Position numbers and translations under genes: made by a program
Part shown: positions 49,113-57,623 of the stretch, piece after piece
Position numbering within the stretch: the first letter of the stretch is position 1
Layout of the letters: each line of letters opens with the position of its first letter
NCBI RefSeq assembly: GCF_000327285.1
Contig: NZ_HE998568.1
Location: forward strand, 514,810-578,809
Direction: 5' to 3'
Source of the DNA: Holdemania massiliensis AP2
Lineage (GTDB): Bacteria > Bacillota_I > Bacilli_A > Erysipelotrichales > Erysipelotrichaceae
DNA: 64,000 nt
The notes under the pieces: model-generated
Seen by the model: only the letters and a program-made list of their open reading frames with translations
What the model was told of the DNA's origin: nothing
Database searches by the model: none

Positions 49113-49430
49113 CTACTCTAAAAAGACTCCATCTGTAGGTAAACTTTCATTTTTCTTTCTTACTTTCTCGCTAGCGGAAGTGTAAACACCTGTTATCTGC
49201 TCAAGCTTTGAAATTGATTCTTTAAAATTTTCCATCACGACTTCTTGTGTCAATTTTATTTTCTTGATCAAAGTCATGAACTCATCAAAAGAATCACCTT
49301 GCCAATAGTTACCAACAATGTTTAACTTCTGATCCAATAACATGTTTGATGAAACAATTTGCGAATAACATTGATTCATTTCTTCTGCTTGCGTTTTTAA
49401 AGTCCCCTCATTGTACTTAATATCCGACAT
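49113..49430 (-). CDS. WXG100 protein with LPTDGVF tail
   Basis: A 105-residue protein with GNYWQGDSFDEFMTL as W-x-G turn and C-terminal SLPTDGVFLE, sharing its tail with the product at 47799-48122. The ATG at 49428-49430 overlaps the TGA of the upstream gene, implying translational coupling. No separate ribosome binding site is seen. The tail replaces a clear YxxxE motif (YTSAS). Confidence 0.83.
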   Translation of the reverse strand: MSDIKYNEGTLKTQAEEMNQCYSQIVSSNMLLDQKLNIVGNYWQGDSFDEFMTLIKKIKLTQEVVMENFKESISKLEQITGVYTSASEKVRKKNESLPTDGVFLE

Positions 49431-49432
49431 GA

Positions 49433-49741
49433 TCAAATTGCTGCAACATGCTGAATAACATTACTTTCTGTCGCTTCATAATGTTTTCCACAAATGGAAA
49501 GCGCAGCAAGCAAAGTGACCAATGAGTCACTATATTTTTGAAGTGATTTAATATTTTGCCTGAGTTCTTTAATATACGCCACACCCGCCTTTCCACCCCA
49601 GGCTTGTTCGATAGCAGGAGTGATTTCTGATTCTAACTTATCGATCTGAGCTTTTATTTTTCGGTATTCTTCTGCCATTTGATCACTCAACTTTATAAGT
49701 TCCGCTCCATCTACCGTTACTTCTATCTTTTTTTTAGCCAT
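49433..49741 (-). CDS. WXG100-like protein
   Basis: A 102-residue helical hairpin with EQAWGGKAGVAYIKEL as turn (W-G-G) and HYEATES (YxxxE) near the C-terminus. The start MAKKKIEVTVDGAEL is unusually basic. GGAGG precedes the ATG at 49739-49741. It is coupled to the next WXG gene, and the two probably form a heterodimer. Confidence 0.83.
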   Translation of the reverse strand: MAKKKIEVTVDGAELIKLSDQMAEEYRKIKAQIDKLESEITPAIEQAWGGKAGVAYIKELRQNIKSLQKYSDSLVTLLAALSICGKHYEATESNVIQHVAAI

Positions 49742-49780
49742 GTTGCCTCCTTTCTAAATATATTTTATTTTTAAAATTTT

Positions 49781-49816
49781 AAAGATGCAGATTTTCCTGA
49801 CAACCTGCATCTTTTT
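49781..49816 (-). terminator. Internal terminator upstream of the WXG100 genes
   Basis: AAAGATGCAG and CTGCATCTTT (49781-49790 with 49805-49814) form a perfect 10-bp stem with T-rich flanks on both sides. It would separate the lipoprotein genes from the WXG100 genes. Confidence 0.65.
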
Positions 49817-49930
49817 GATGACAAACAGCATGCTGGGCTTCATAACTTGCTTTTTCTTGAGTCCCTCAAAATATTAGAGAAGTGTTAAAATCAATAATCA
49901 TATCTTCTTTACTTTAACTCACTTTCTTTT

Positions 49931-50881
49931 TTACTGCTGAGTTAGTGAGGTTATTTCGAAGCATTTTACCATCGAACTTCCGTCATCATTATTAATACGA
50001 ACTTCTTTTTTTAAAAGAATATTAGCTTCGTCATAATATGTATAAATTATTGAATCCTCACCTATCAATGTCACAATTTTGTAAGTTAGTTCCTTTTGAT
50101 TATTATAATGTGTTTGTATCTCAGAATTTCCATCATTGTTAAATTGAACATATCCTTTCAAATCCCCTTCTGAAGTATATTCAATCATTTTATAATTCTT
50201 TTTGTCTATTTCCTCTCGAATTAGATATGATATCATATTCCCCTCAACATAGTAGTATTCCTGTTTCGTTATAATACTTTTATCTATATTATTACGATAT
50301 AAAACTAATTTTAATACATCTCCAGTATCTTCATTAAATCCACAAGTGTAAATCTTTTCACCTTCTCTATACATAGAACATTCGCTCATTAGCCTATCCT
50401 CCACATCAAATGCTTGCACTGTTCCTTCCTGACAGTACTTCTCTCTATTCCATTGGACATTGTGTACCCGATACCACAAAACTTCATCATTTGCGTTATA
50501 AGCAGTTTCTGTTCGAATACCATTTACGTCAACAACCGTTTCTATTCTGCTATAAGTATCCTTCTTCTCTTGTCCATATACACCCAAAAGGAGTTCATTT
50601 ATATCTATAGATTTTGTGTTCTTATATCCTTTTTCCAAAATTTCTTCTGCTTTATCAAATAAATTCTGTAGTGCATAGGCATCAGATAACGCAATATAAT
50701 TCTGAGGATTCTGCGGATCAATTTCAATCGCTTCTTCAAACACAAGTATAGCTTCTTCATACTTTTTATCATTTAAATATTTAATTCCTAACTCATATTG
50801 TGAACTAGCAGCATTTTTATTTTCTGAACAAGCTGCTAGACTTAGCGATATAATAATTAGCATTGATAGTATTTTCTTCAT
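49931..50881 (-). CDS. TPR lipoprotein, paralogue B
   Basis: A 316-residue lipoprotein (lipobox SLAAC, Cys about 18). Two to three TPR units follow: YELGIKYLNDKKYEEAILVFEEAIEIDPQ, quoted in part, and LFDKAEEILEKGY. The C-terminal 200 residues form a beta-rich region with repeated YN/YD-like strands. It is clearly related to the product at 51200-52132 along its full length, a tandem duplicate. Function unknown; probably an extracytoplasmic scaffold in the type VII locus. Confidence 0.8.
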   Translation of the reverse strand: MKKILSMLIIISLSLAACSENKNAASSQYELGIKYLNDKKYEEAILVFEEAIEIDPQNPQNYIALSDAYALQNLFDKAEEILEKGYKNTKSIDINELLLGVYGQEKKDTYSRIETVVDVNGIRTETAYNANDEVLWYRVHNVQWNREKYCQEGTVQAFDVEDRLMSECSMYREGEKIYTCGFNEDTGDVLKLVLYRNNIDKSIITKQEYYYVEGNMISYLIREEIDKKNYKMIEYTSEGDLKGYVQFNNDGNSEIQTHYNNQKELTYKIVTLIGEDSIIYTYYDEANILLKKEVRINNDDGSSMVKCFEITSLTQQ

Positions 50882-50893
50882 TTCTTCATTTCT

Positions 50894-50965
50894 TCATTTC
50901 CCTTCCTTCATGTAAACTCGTTAATTTGGAAGACGACTGCTCAATTTCAGAATTCTTCAATTTAT
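50894..50965 (-). pseudogene. Remnant of the 3' end of a WG-repeat lipoprotein gene
   Basis: Minus-strand translation in one frame reads EIEQSSSKLTSLHEG, against the C-terminus of the intact gene at 52143-53492, DVEQSVSKYTIYIKE. Nucleotide similarity also continues further (about 50895-51000). It lies just upstream of paralogue B, exactly where the intact gene lies relative to paralogue A. This is the scar of a duplicated WG-gene/lipoprotein pair. Confidence 0.6.
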
Positions 50966-51027
50966 CCACGCTTTTCCTTCATGAAAATGATACGGCCTCA
51001 AATACTGGTAAAAGGTAGTTTAATCTA

Positions 51028-51152
51028 GGCTGCTGAAAAAGTATATTTATGAATTTACAATGGCATTTTATAACTTCAATACGTAATAATACGGCTAATC
51101 CATATATCAAGAAGAAATTTAGACGCAACTCAAATATCATTTTTTAGCAACC
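51028..51152. mobile_element. Candidate 125-bp MITE with TA target duplication
   Basis: Terminal inverted repeats of 21 bp match at 17 positions: GGCTGCTGAAAAAGTATATTT on the left, and on the right the complement of GGTTGCTAAAAAATGATATTT (each slightly over 20 bp). TA flanks both ends (51026-51027 and 51153-51154). This is the pattern of IS630/mariner-type non-autonomous elements. No transposase is in the window. Confidence 0.55.
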
Positions 51153-51199
51153 TATTTCAATCACATTTCTCCTCAGCTTAGCTGGCCTTTAATATTTAC

Positions 51200-52132
51200 T
51201 TAGTTATCTTTTATTGTCTGCAATAAATTTCCATCTGCGTCATAGTATTCAGTAATATCTCCGTTTTCATCAATGATTCGAATATGTTTTCCATTTAATT
51301 TCCCCTCAGAATCATAAGTAGAATATGTTATTTTATCATCTTCTGTTACTATAATAAACATACTTGTTACGTTATCTTCAGCATCATAACGTGTTTGTTT
51401 CGTTGTATTACCACTTGTTTCGAAAACTGTATAATAATGTAGCTTACCAAAAGAATATGTTTCTACTCGTCGAGTATTTGCATCTATATCAATAAAAAGA
51501 TCGTATTGTGTAACATTTCCTTGCTTATCGAGCCATTCTGTTTTTTCAATACGTTGGTTTTCTCCTATATGGTATATCATTTGGATTAATTCTCCAGTAT
51601 TATCATCATAACCACACGCATAACTTACTGAATAATTATTTTCTTTATAACCAAGTAAACATCTGCTTGTCTCTTCTCCTAAATGATTATATGAAATAAT
51701 TTCTCCGTCTTGACTTCCATGATCAAATTCCACATTATAAACTCGATACCAGATTAAATTCTGTGAAGTGTCATAAGCACTTTCCTTACGTATTTGTCCG
51801 GTATTATCTTTAATAATTCCTGATTTAAACTCATCCAATTTCTCTTTTATTTCCTTTGACTTGGTTTCTTTATATCCTCTCTCCAATATAGTTTCTGCTT
51901 CTTCAAATAAATTTTTTCTAATAAGGATATCAGCTATATTAAGATAAAGATCGGAATTCTTAGGTTCTATATTAATTGCTTCCTCAAAAGCAAGAATTGC
52001 TTCTTCATAATTTCCTTCATTTACATATTTAATTCCCAAGTTGTATTGTGAGCTAACATCACCTTTATTTTCTGCTGAACAAGCCAAAAGACTTAGTGAG
52101 ATAATAATTAATACTAATAGTATTTTTTTCAT
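51200..52132 (-). CDS. TPR lipoprotein, paralogue A
   Basis: A 310-residue lipoprotein (lipobox LLAC, Cys about 18) with TPR units (YNLGIKYVNEGNYEEAILAF, then LFEEAETILERGYKET). The C-terminal region has repeated segments of the type TYDSEGKLNGKHIRI and YYDADGNLLQ. It is the duplicate of the product at 49931-50881. It begins 10 bp before the end of the WG lipoprotein gene's spacer, so the genes are co-transcribed. Role unknown. Confidence 0.82.
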   Translation of the reverse strand: MKKILLVLIIISLSLLACSAENKGDVSSQYNLGIKYVNEGNYEEAILAFEEAINIEPKNSDLYLNIADILIRKNLFEEAETILERGYKETKSKEIKEKLDEFKSGIIKDNTGQIRKESAYDTSQNLIWYRVYNVEFDHGSQDGEIISYNHLGEETSRCLLGYKENNYSVSYACGYDDNTGELIQMIYHIGENQRIEKTEWLDKQGNVTQYDLFIDIDANTRRVETYSFGKLHYYTVFETSGNTTKQTRYDAEDNVTSMFIIVTEDDKITYSTYDSEGKLNGKHIRIIDENGDITEYYDADGNLLQTIKDN

Positions 52133-52142
52133 TTCTTCTAAT

Positions 52143-53492
52143 TCACTCCTTTATGTAAATCGTATATTTAGAAACCGACTGTTCAACATCTAAAATTCCC
52201 CATAAACCATCTCGTTTCGCCCAATCCTTTCCATCATAAACAGGTCGTGTCTCTTCAAATTCAAATGGTATCGCTATATTTCCGTTCGTATCAATATAGC
52301 CCCACATTCCATCCAATTTAACTGCCGCATAGCCTCCTGTAAAATCATAGGCGTTCTCATAGATCATCTCTGTAATCTGATTTCCATAAATATCATAGAA
52401 TCCAAATCGATAATCTTCTATTCTAGGCTCTGATTCTCTCCAATAATTAATCTCTTTATCAGAAACGCGAATAAAATTGTTGGATATTCCACCAACAGCA
52501 AAACCATTCAGATAATAAACATTGCCCGCTTGATCAACAATTGTTTGAGAATCAATAAGATAAGCTCCATTGGATAATCCTAATGTTTCAATGCCAAAAC
52601 AACCCTCATAATTGCAATATTCTATCCCATTATTTGTTTTATTCAAAAAATATCCATCTCCTGCAAATGTAGGAATACCCCGAATTCTTACATTTTGACT
52701 GAAATCATCACCATAAAATTCAACGTCCAAATATTCTATCATTCCATTCGAATCAAAAACTTCTGAAGTAATTGAATAGCCCAAATAGATCTCTCCACGT
52801 GCTGTAATTGTGTACCCATATTGAATAGTTTCATCTTTCAACTCTTTAATTTTATTTCCATGAAAGTCATAGATACTAAAGTTTCCTGCTTGAACTACTT
52901 TAACATAATCTTTGTCATAGTAACCTTGGCAGTTTCGTTCATTCATTAGTTCATAAGATAATGCATCAACATAACAACTACGATAATCCTCAGCACCATT
53001 CATAAAACTATCTGCAGTAATTCTCCCCCTGTTCCAATTCACCACATCAACATAATCAAAATCAAATTGAGGTTCAATAATCCATATGGGTGATGTTTTA
53101 GAATGAAGCATTCCTTCGTTGACCTGAATTTCAAACTCTCCAATTAATTCTGCAGATTCTGATTTTTTTAACTGCACCAATTCATCTTTAATCTGTGCAA
53201 ACAAACTCTCCTGCTTATCTGGAATATTTTGAATTGCCTCTTCAATATAATAGCCAATCAGTTCAGGATCTTTTTGTATAGCTGCGACAATAATTATACC
53301 AGTGTAACCATTTTGATCTTGTGGATCAATAGTAATCATTTCCTCAAAATACAAAATTGCTTCTTCATAATTATTTTCTCGAATTAGCTGTAACCCTTTA
53401 TTGAATTTTGAGATTTCCTTTTTAGACTGACACCCTATTATACTAATTAATAAGCATAGAATTAATCCCCATTTCTTAATCATGATATTCAT
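52143..53492 (-). CDS. TPR and WG-repeat lipoprotein
   Basis: A 449-residue lipoprotein with lipobox SIIGC (Cys about 21) and a TPR unit (FNKGLQLIRENNYEEAILYF). A long beta-rich part has WG-type repeats near the C-terminus: GGYAAVKLDGMWGYIDTNGN and WAKRDGLWGILD. WG repeats form beta-propeller-like or solenoid surfaces for binding. The first ATG (53490-53492) overlaps the preceding gene by 17 bp; a second ATG three codons later is an alternative. It probably works at the outer face with the TPR lipoproteins and the kinase's TPR domain. Confidence 0.8.
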   Translation of the reverse strand: MNIMIKKWGLILCLLISIIGCQSKKEISKFNKGLQLIRENNYEEAILYFEEMITIDPQDQNGYTGIIIVAAIQKDPELIGYYIEEAIQNIPDKQESLFAQIKDELVQLKKSESAELIGEFEIQVNEGMLHSKTSPIWIIEPQFDFDYVDVVNWNRGRITADSFMNGAEDYRSCYVDALSYELMNERNCQGYYDKDYVKVVQAGNFSIYDFHGNKIKELKDETIQYGYTITARGEIYLGYSITSEVFDSNGMIEYLDVEFYGDDFSQNVRIRGIPTFAGDGYFLNKTNNGIEYCNYEGCFGIETLGLSNGAYLIDSQTIVDQAGNVYYLNGFAVGGISNNFIRVSDKEINYWRESEPRIEDYRFGFYDIYGNQITEMIYENAYDFTGGYAAVKLDGMWGYIDTNGNIAIPFEFEETRPVYDGKDWAKRDGLWGILDVEQSVSKYTIYIKE

Positions 53493-53811
53493 CTTTTCTA
53501 ACAGAATTTAAAATTTCTGTATCCCCAAGCAATGACTCCATTGGTTTAGTTTGACTTCTAGAATCTAGCAGCTCTGTTTCTTTTTGTAACACTTCTGTAG
53601 TCATCAAATGATCATCATGATACATTTCTGTGTCCTTTTTATCTAGTATATCTTCTGTTGCATAACCTTTTTTTATAAATTCTGTCTTCCCTTTACTAGG
53701 TTGAATTTCATTATTTTTTTCATAAATCAGCGGCCTCTTTTTATAATAAAACGCTAACCCAATTGTAATCACAAATAAGATAATCCCACACAGCATTAAA
53801 ATATTTCCCAT
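53476..53811 (-). CDS. Single-pass membrane protein with six TE-x-hydrophobic motifs
   Basis: I do not recognise the family. Residues 5-23 form a membrane helix, and KKR after it puts the 85-residue tail in the cytoplasm. The tail repeats Thr-Glu with a hydrophobic or aromatic residue at +3: T43 (TEFI), T52 (TEDI), T61 (TEMY), T72 (TEVL), T79 (TELL) and T98 (TEIL). The first three are exactly nine residues apart. FHA domains read phosphothreonine with selectivity at +3, and the kinase is the upstream gene. A phospho-docking scaffold is the likely role, by inference. Confidence 0.72.
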   Translation of the reverse strand: MGNILMLCGIILFVITIGLAFYYKKRPLIYEKNNEIQPSKGKTEFIKKGYATEDILDKKDTEMYHDDHLMTTEVLQKETELLDSRSQTKPMESLLGDTEILNSVRKDEYHD

Positions 53812-53931
53812 ATTTACTCCCCCAGTGAATCTATTCTAATCCTTGTTAATTTTTGTATCTATACTGTTATTTTTTAAGCCATAAAGCATGGGCATGTTGG
53901 AATATTACTACTCACACCTAAAGTCGCCTTC

Positions 53932-55926
53932 TTAATCAAGCCAATGGCCTTTCTTTAACTGATCAATCAACCCTTGAAGTTGAACAAATTGAGAATCATT
54001 ATCCTCGTCCTTTATTTTCTTCTTCGCATTTTGATATTCTTCATAAGCTGGCCAGTAGTTTCTTTTCTCCTGAGGCTTTTCATTCTCTATTACAATGTAT
54101 AAAGTTGCCCTATAAGCGTTAGCTTCATAGGCGTCAGGATAAGCAGACTCCATTTTATCCAAAACTGTAAGCGCCTGTTCATATTCTCCGGCTTGTTGAT
54201 AAGCAATAAAAATATTAACATAGATATATTTTTTTTGAATGTTTAGATCCAATATCTGTTGAAAAGCCTTAGCAGAACTAATTAAATCATCGTAATCCTT
54301 ATCTGTTTCATAGATTGCTCGATTATAATAAGCAGCTCCTAACATTTCCCACAAAATAGAATCATTACTCCATCCATCTTTTTGTATCGACTGATTAATG
54401 AGTTCTATTTCTTTAGTTCTAGCGTTTTCAATTTCACTATTTGAAATTAAAGCAGCATCTCGATATACTGCAGCCAAGGAGATCACTGACTTTCTCTTTA
54501 AAGTTGTATTGCCAGTTTGATTTATTACATCTTTAAAACTTTGCTCTGCGTTACCATACTTCTTCAAAGAATAACTAATGCTTCCACTTATGTAAGAAAT
54601 CAGATCCTTATCCGCCCCCTCATCTTGTAGCTGGTCCAAAATCATCTCAGCGTCGTCTATATTTCCATTCATTGCCAGAGCAACAGCATAATCTCTTGAC
54701 AAATTCTCATCTGGATTTTCTGTTTCTCTCAGCAGCTTTTCATAACAAGCTACTGCTTCAGGATATTTTTCTTTTTCAAAATAAGCAGAAGCTAGAATTA
54801 ATTCCATAGTTTGATCCTGCTTTAATACATCTTGTGTTGTCTGAATTTCTGTTATATACGCAATGCATTGATCATAATCTAAAGCGTTATAATAAGCACG
54901 AGCCTTTAAAATATATGCAGATGTTTGTTTACTATCCAGCTTTTGAGCCTCTTCCAAATAGCTAAGAGCCTCCATAGGTTGCTTATCAATCAGCTGCTGA
55001 GCTGAATTGATATATTGCTGATAAATACTGGCATTTTCATTTTTTTTGACTACAAAACCAGCAAGAATCAATATAATGGACATCCCTCCCATTAACCAAA
55101 GTTTAAGTTTTCTATATCTTTTCCTTTTAATGAATTTTTGATACGTTTCCTCAAAACGATAAATATGATCTAAATCCTCAATAAGTTCTTTCGTAGAAGC
55201 ATAACGATCTTCTGGTTCCTGTTGGATACAACGATCTATAATCGTTTCAATTCCTACAGACAACTCTGGATTTAATTCTCGAATCGGAATAAAGCGATAT
55301 GGAGGCTCATACGGACTTTTTCCAGATAGAATATGATACATTGTAACACCCAATGAATAAATATCTGTCCTAGCATCTGATTGCGCTTTCCCAGCCTGTT
55401 CTGGAGCCATGTAACCTTTCGTTCCAACAAATGTTGTATCAGCAATTGCTTCTTCCTTATATTCACGCGCAATACCAAAGTCAATTAGTTTCAAATTGCC
55501 GTCAGGTTGTATCATGATATTAGAAGGCTTCATGTCACGATAAATAATTGGATTAGGCTTCTGATTATGCAAATACCCTAAGCATTCAGCAATGCGTTTA
55601 AACCAGATTAATCCGATTTTTTCATCAAACTTAATCTGACGTTTTAAAACGGTTTCTAAATTATCACCGGCAACATAATCTTCTACAACATACAAATAAT
55701 GATTATCTTCAAAAATATCAACAATTTTGGGTAACATGGGATGCTGTAATTTTTTCAATATATTCGCTTCTGCTAGAAAGTCAAACTTTGCTTTCTGATT
55801 TTTTGATACTTGTTTTACAGCCCAGATTGTCCCCAATCGGACATGTTCTGCTTTATAAACAGTAGACATGCCCCCCTTTCCGATTATTTCTAAAATGCGA
55901 TATGTATTATTAATTAGTTGTTCCAT
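53932..55926 (-). CDS. Membrane Ser/Thr kinase with extracellular TPR domain
   Basis: A 664-residue PknB-like kinase. GKGGMSTVYKAE (16-27) is the glycine loop, Lys38 is in AVKQV, Glu53 follows, YRDMKPSN (129-136) is the catalytic loop, and DFG (149-151) and APEQ (174-177) complete the active set. A membrane helix lies at 275-293. The remaining 370 residues are tandem TPR-like units outside the cell. EssB/YukC of known T7SSb has a pseudokinase, a membrane helix and an outside domain; this protein has that topology but keeps its catalytic residues. The ATG follows AGAAGGAAAA. Confidence 0.9.
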   Translation of the reverse strand: MEQLINNTYRILEIIGKGGMSTVYKAEHVRLGTIWAVKQVSKNQKAKFDFLAEANILKKLQHPMLPKIVDIFEDNHYLYVVEDYVAGDNLETVLKRQIKFDEKIGLIWFKRIAECLGYLHNQKPNPIIYRDMKPSNIMIQPDGNLKLIDFGIAREYKEEAIADTTFVGTKGYMAPEQAGKAQSDARTDIYSLGVTMYHILSGKSPYEPPYRFIPIRELNPELSVGIETIIDRCIQQEPEDRYASTKELIEDLDHIYRFEETYQKFIKRKRYRKLKLWLMGGMSIILILAGFVVKKNENASIYQQYINSAQQLIDKQPMEALSYLEEAQKLDSKQTSAYILKARAYYNALDYDQCIAYITEIQTTQDVLKQDQTMELILASAYFEKEKYPEAVACYEKLLRETENPDENLSRDYAVALAMNGNIDDAEMILDQLQDEGADKDLISYISGSISYSLKKYGNAEQSFKDVINQTGNTTLKRKSVISLAAVYRDAALISNSEIENARTKEIELINQSIQKDGWSNDSILWEMLGAAYYNRAIYETDKDYDDLISSAKAFQQILDLNIQKKYIYVNIFIAYQQAGEYEQALTVLDKMESAYPDAYEANAYRATLYIVIENEKPQEKRNYWPAYEEYQNAKKKIKDEDNDSQFVQLQGLIDQLKKGHWLD

Positions 55927-56316
55927 TTTTCCTTCTTCCTGTTAAATAAATTTAATGCTTTACGATATTCAGTATGTTCCTGGATAAAAATGATGCTTAA
56001 AACAATGCTTTAATTGCAAGTGTGATCGCAGTGAATAAATCTACTTGTAAGTTTTCTAGCCAAGAGTTAGGAAGCAAATTTTACTATTCTATTGTTCCCG
56101 TTCTAGAACATTGAAACTTCTTTGGTAGATGATAACTCCGTTATCGAGATTTACTGATTCTATATGGCTTTAAAAGCGTACACCTTTTTCCTCAACTAGA
56201 TTGAAAATAATAATACTTACTTTATATTTCTCTGATTAAAACGATAATCTACTATGAAAAAACTATGGCATATCATAAATCAACTTTTAATTTTTCCTTC
56301 TTATTTATTCGATTCA
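55927..56316. other. AT-rich gap dividing the T7SS locus in two
   Basis: 390 bp without a gene between yukD and the kinase gene. A short dyad GATAACTCCGTTATC lies at 56129-56143. No clear terminator or promoter was found, although a kinase promoter is expected here. Confidence 0.4.
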
Positions 56317-56568
56317 TCAAAGAACTAGTACAATATCTCCGCCTACAATGTTGTTTTCTTTTAAAGTCCAATGCTCATTAAGTGCAACTTGCAATTTAGG
56401 AATATATAAATTTGTTTGGTTTATTGAGAAAGATAAACCTGGATTAATATTTTCCATTTGCTTTAAAAGCTGTTCTTTAAATTTTATTCCAGAAATCAAA
56501 TCATCGGTCTCTATTTCAAACTTTTGATGCAAACTTACAAACTCTGCTTCCAAATATATTCTTGCCAT
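56317..56568 (-). CDS. YukD/EsaB ubiquitin-like protein
   Basis: An 83-residue protein with the ubiquitin-like strand order of the YukD family. It opens RIYLEAEFVSLHQKFEIETD, and its C-terminal NEHWTLKENNIVGGDIVLVL matches the family's final L-xx-x-GI-xGD-xLxL segment. EsaB/YukD is a conserved cytoplasmic T7SSb component. It is the fourth gene after essC, with a 15-bp gap. Confidence 0.82.
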   Translation of the reverse strand: MARIYLEAEFVSLHQKFEIETDDLISGIKFKEQLLKQMENINPGLSFSINQTNLYIPKLQVALNEHWTLKENNIVGGDIVLVL

Positions 56569-56583
56569 ATGCGGTTCCTCCTT

Positions 56584-56907
56584 CTATCGGTATAGTTCAA
56601 TATCAAAAACTTGTATTTTTATTTCGTGATTATTAGAACAGATTTCTAATACGATTTTTTCTCCTTGATAAATTTTTTTATTTTCATACTGATTTACTTT
56701 ATCTGCTATCGACATTTCTTTTAAAATCAAAGCGATAACAGGATCTATTTTAAGCTGTTCAAGCTCGTAATGAATAAATTTCTTTTTAATCAAACTTTGT
56801 TTACAAGATAAATGTTCGCAGAATACTTTTTCTGAAGACACTTGATCAATCAACAGACTCCACAGCGCACTCAATTCTTCCTGAGTAAATATATAGGCGA
56901 CTTTCAT
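56584..56907 (-). CDS. Hypothetical T7SS-operon protein
   Basis: A 107-residue soluble protein of no recognised family. It begins MKVAYIFTQEELSALWSLL and is mixed helix and strand, ending in IKIQVFDIELYR. Its start overlaps the LytTR gene by 4 bp and its stop lies 15 bp before yukD. A dedicated adaptor or chaperone would fit the position, without direct evidence. Confidence 0.65.
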   Translation of the reverse strand: MKVAYIFTQEELSALWSLLIDQVSSEKVFCEHLSCKQSLIKKKFIHYELEQLKIDPVIALILKEMSIADKVNQYENKKIYQGEKIVLEICSNNHEIKIQVFDIELYR

Positions 56908-57623
56908 TCGCTCTTCCTCTTTTCAAGCCACATTTTCACATTATTTTTATATCCTCTAGAATAAGGAATCTTAACATTATTCGTCAAAATCAATAAAGAG
57001 TTGTGTGAATCAACCTGTTTGATTTCTTCACAGTTAACCATGTAACCTTTATGGCAACGAAGAAAATGCTCATCCAATTTATCTGCTATTTGACCAAATG
57101 TTGAGTAAAATTCAATTTCCTGTCCAAAGGTACGAATAACCATTTTCTTGCTTCTTGCTTCGATATATAAAATCATTGCTTGAGGAATATTGTGAATTTC
57201 TCCCTCTATTTTTACACATAGGTTTTTTTGTTTTTGACATCGTTTATTCTGATCAACATGAATTTCCTCGAAAGTCTTCCGCAGCAATTCCCTGTTTAAT
57301 GGATATGTTAATATTGCGCTCGGACGAATTGATGGACGAACAAGCTCCATAAATTCGTCAGTTTGCTTTATCGAAAAGATAAAATATGTACGTTCATTGA
57401 TTCTGCGGATCATCTCAATCATTTCAAGAATAGATTGAGTGCAGTCATCAAGCAAAATAATATACACATCATGATATGGCTTAGTTCCCAACAAAACTTT
57501 GACTTGCTCCTTTTGAAAAAACTCAGTATTTTTAATAAAGCGATACTTTCTATGGATTGTTTCACGATAAATCTTGATAAACTCTCCGGGATTTTCCTGA
57601 AAATTCAGTAAGCATACATTCAT
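56904..57623 (-). CDS. LytTR regulator with degenerate receiver-like domain
   Basis: A 239-residue protein. The C-terminal 110 residues form a LytTR DNA-binding domain (ILYIEARSKKMVIRT, DEHFLRCHKGYMVNCEEI, KIPYSRGYKNNVK). The N-terminal part resembles a receiver fold but begins CLLNFQEN instead of the usual acidic pair, so classical phosphorylation is doubtful. Its ATG overlaps the essC stop (4 bp), so regulator and ATPase are translationally coupled. Confidence 0.82.
   Translation of the reverse strand: MNVCLLNFQENPGEFIKIYRETIHRKYRFIKNTEFFQKEQVKVLLGTKPYHDVYIILLDDCTQSILEMIEMIRRINERTYFIFSIKQTDEFMELVRPSIRPSAILTYPLNRELLRKTFEEIHVDQNKRCQKQKNLCVKIEGEIHNIPQAMILYIEARSKKMVIRTFGQEIEFYSTFGQIADKLDEHFLRCHKGYMVNCEEIKQVDSHNSLLILTNNVKIPYSRGYKNNVKMWLEKRKSE

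Noticed and set aside
53932-55926. Assignment of the kinase as EssB itself
   Set aside because: Only topology agrees; the catalytic motifs are intact and the outside part is TPR-like, so it is described as a kinase and the relation is left as a hypothesis.
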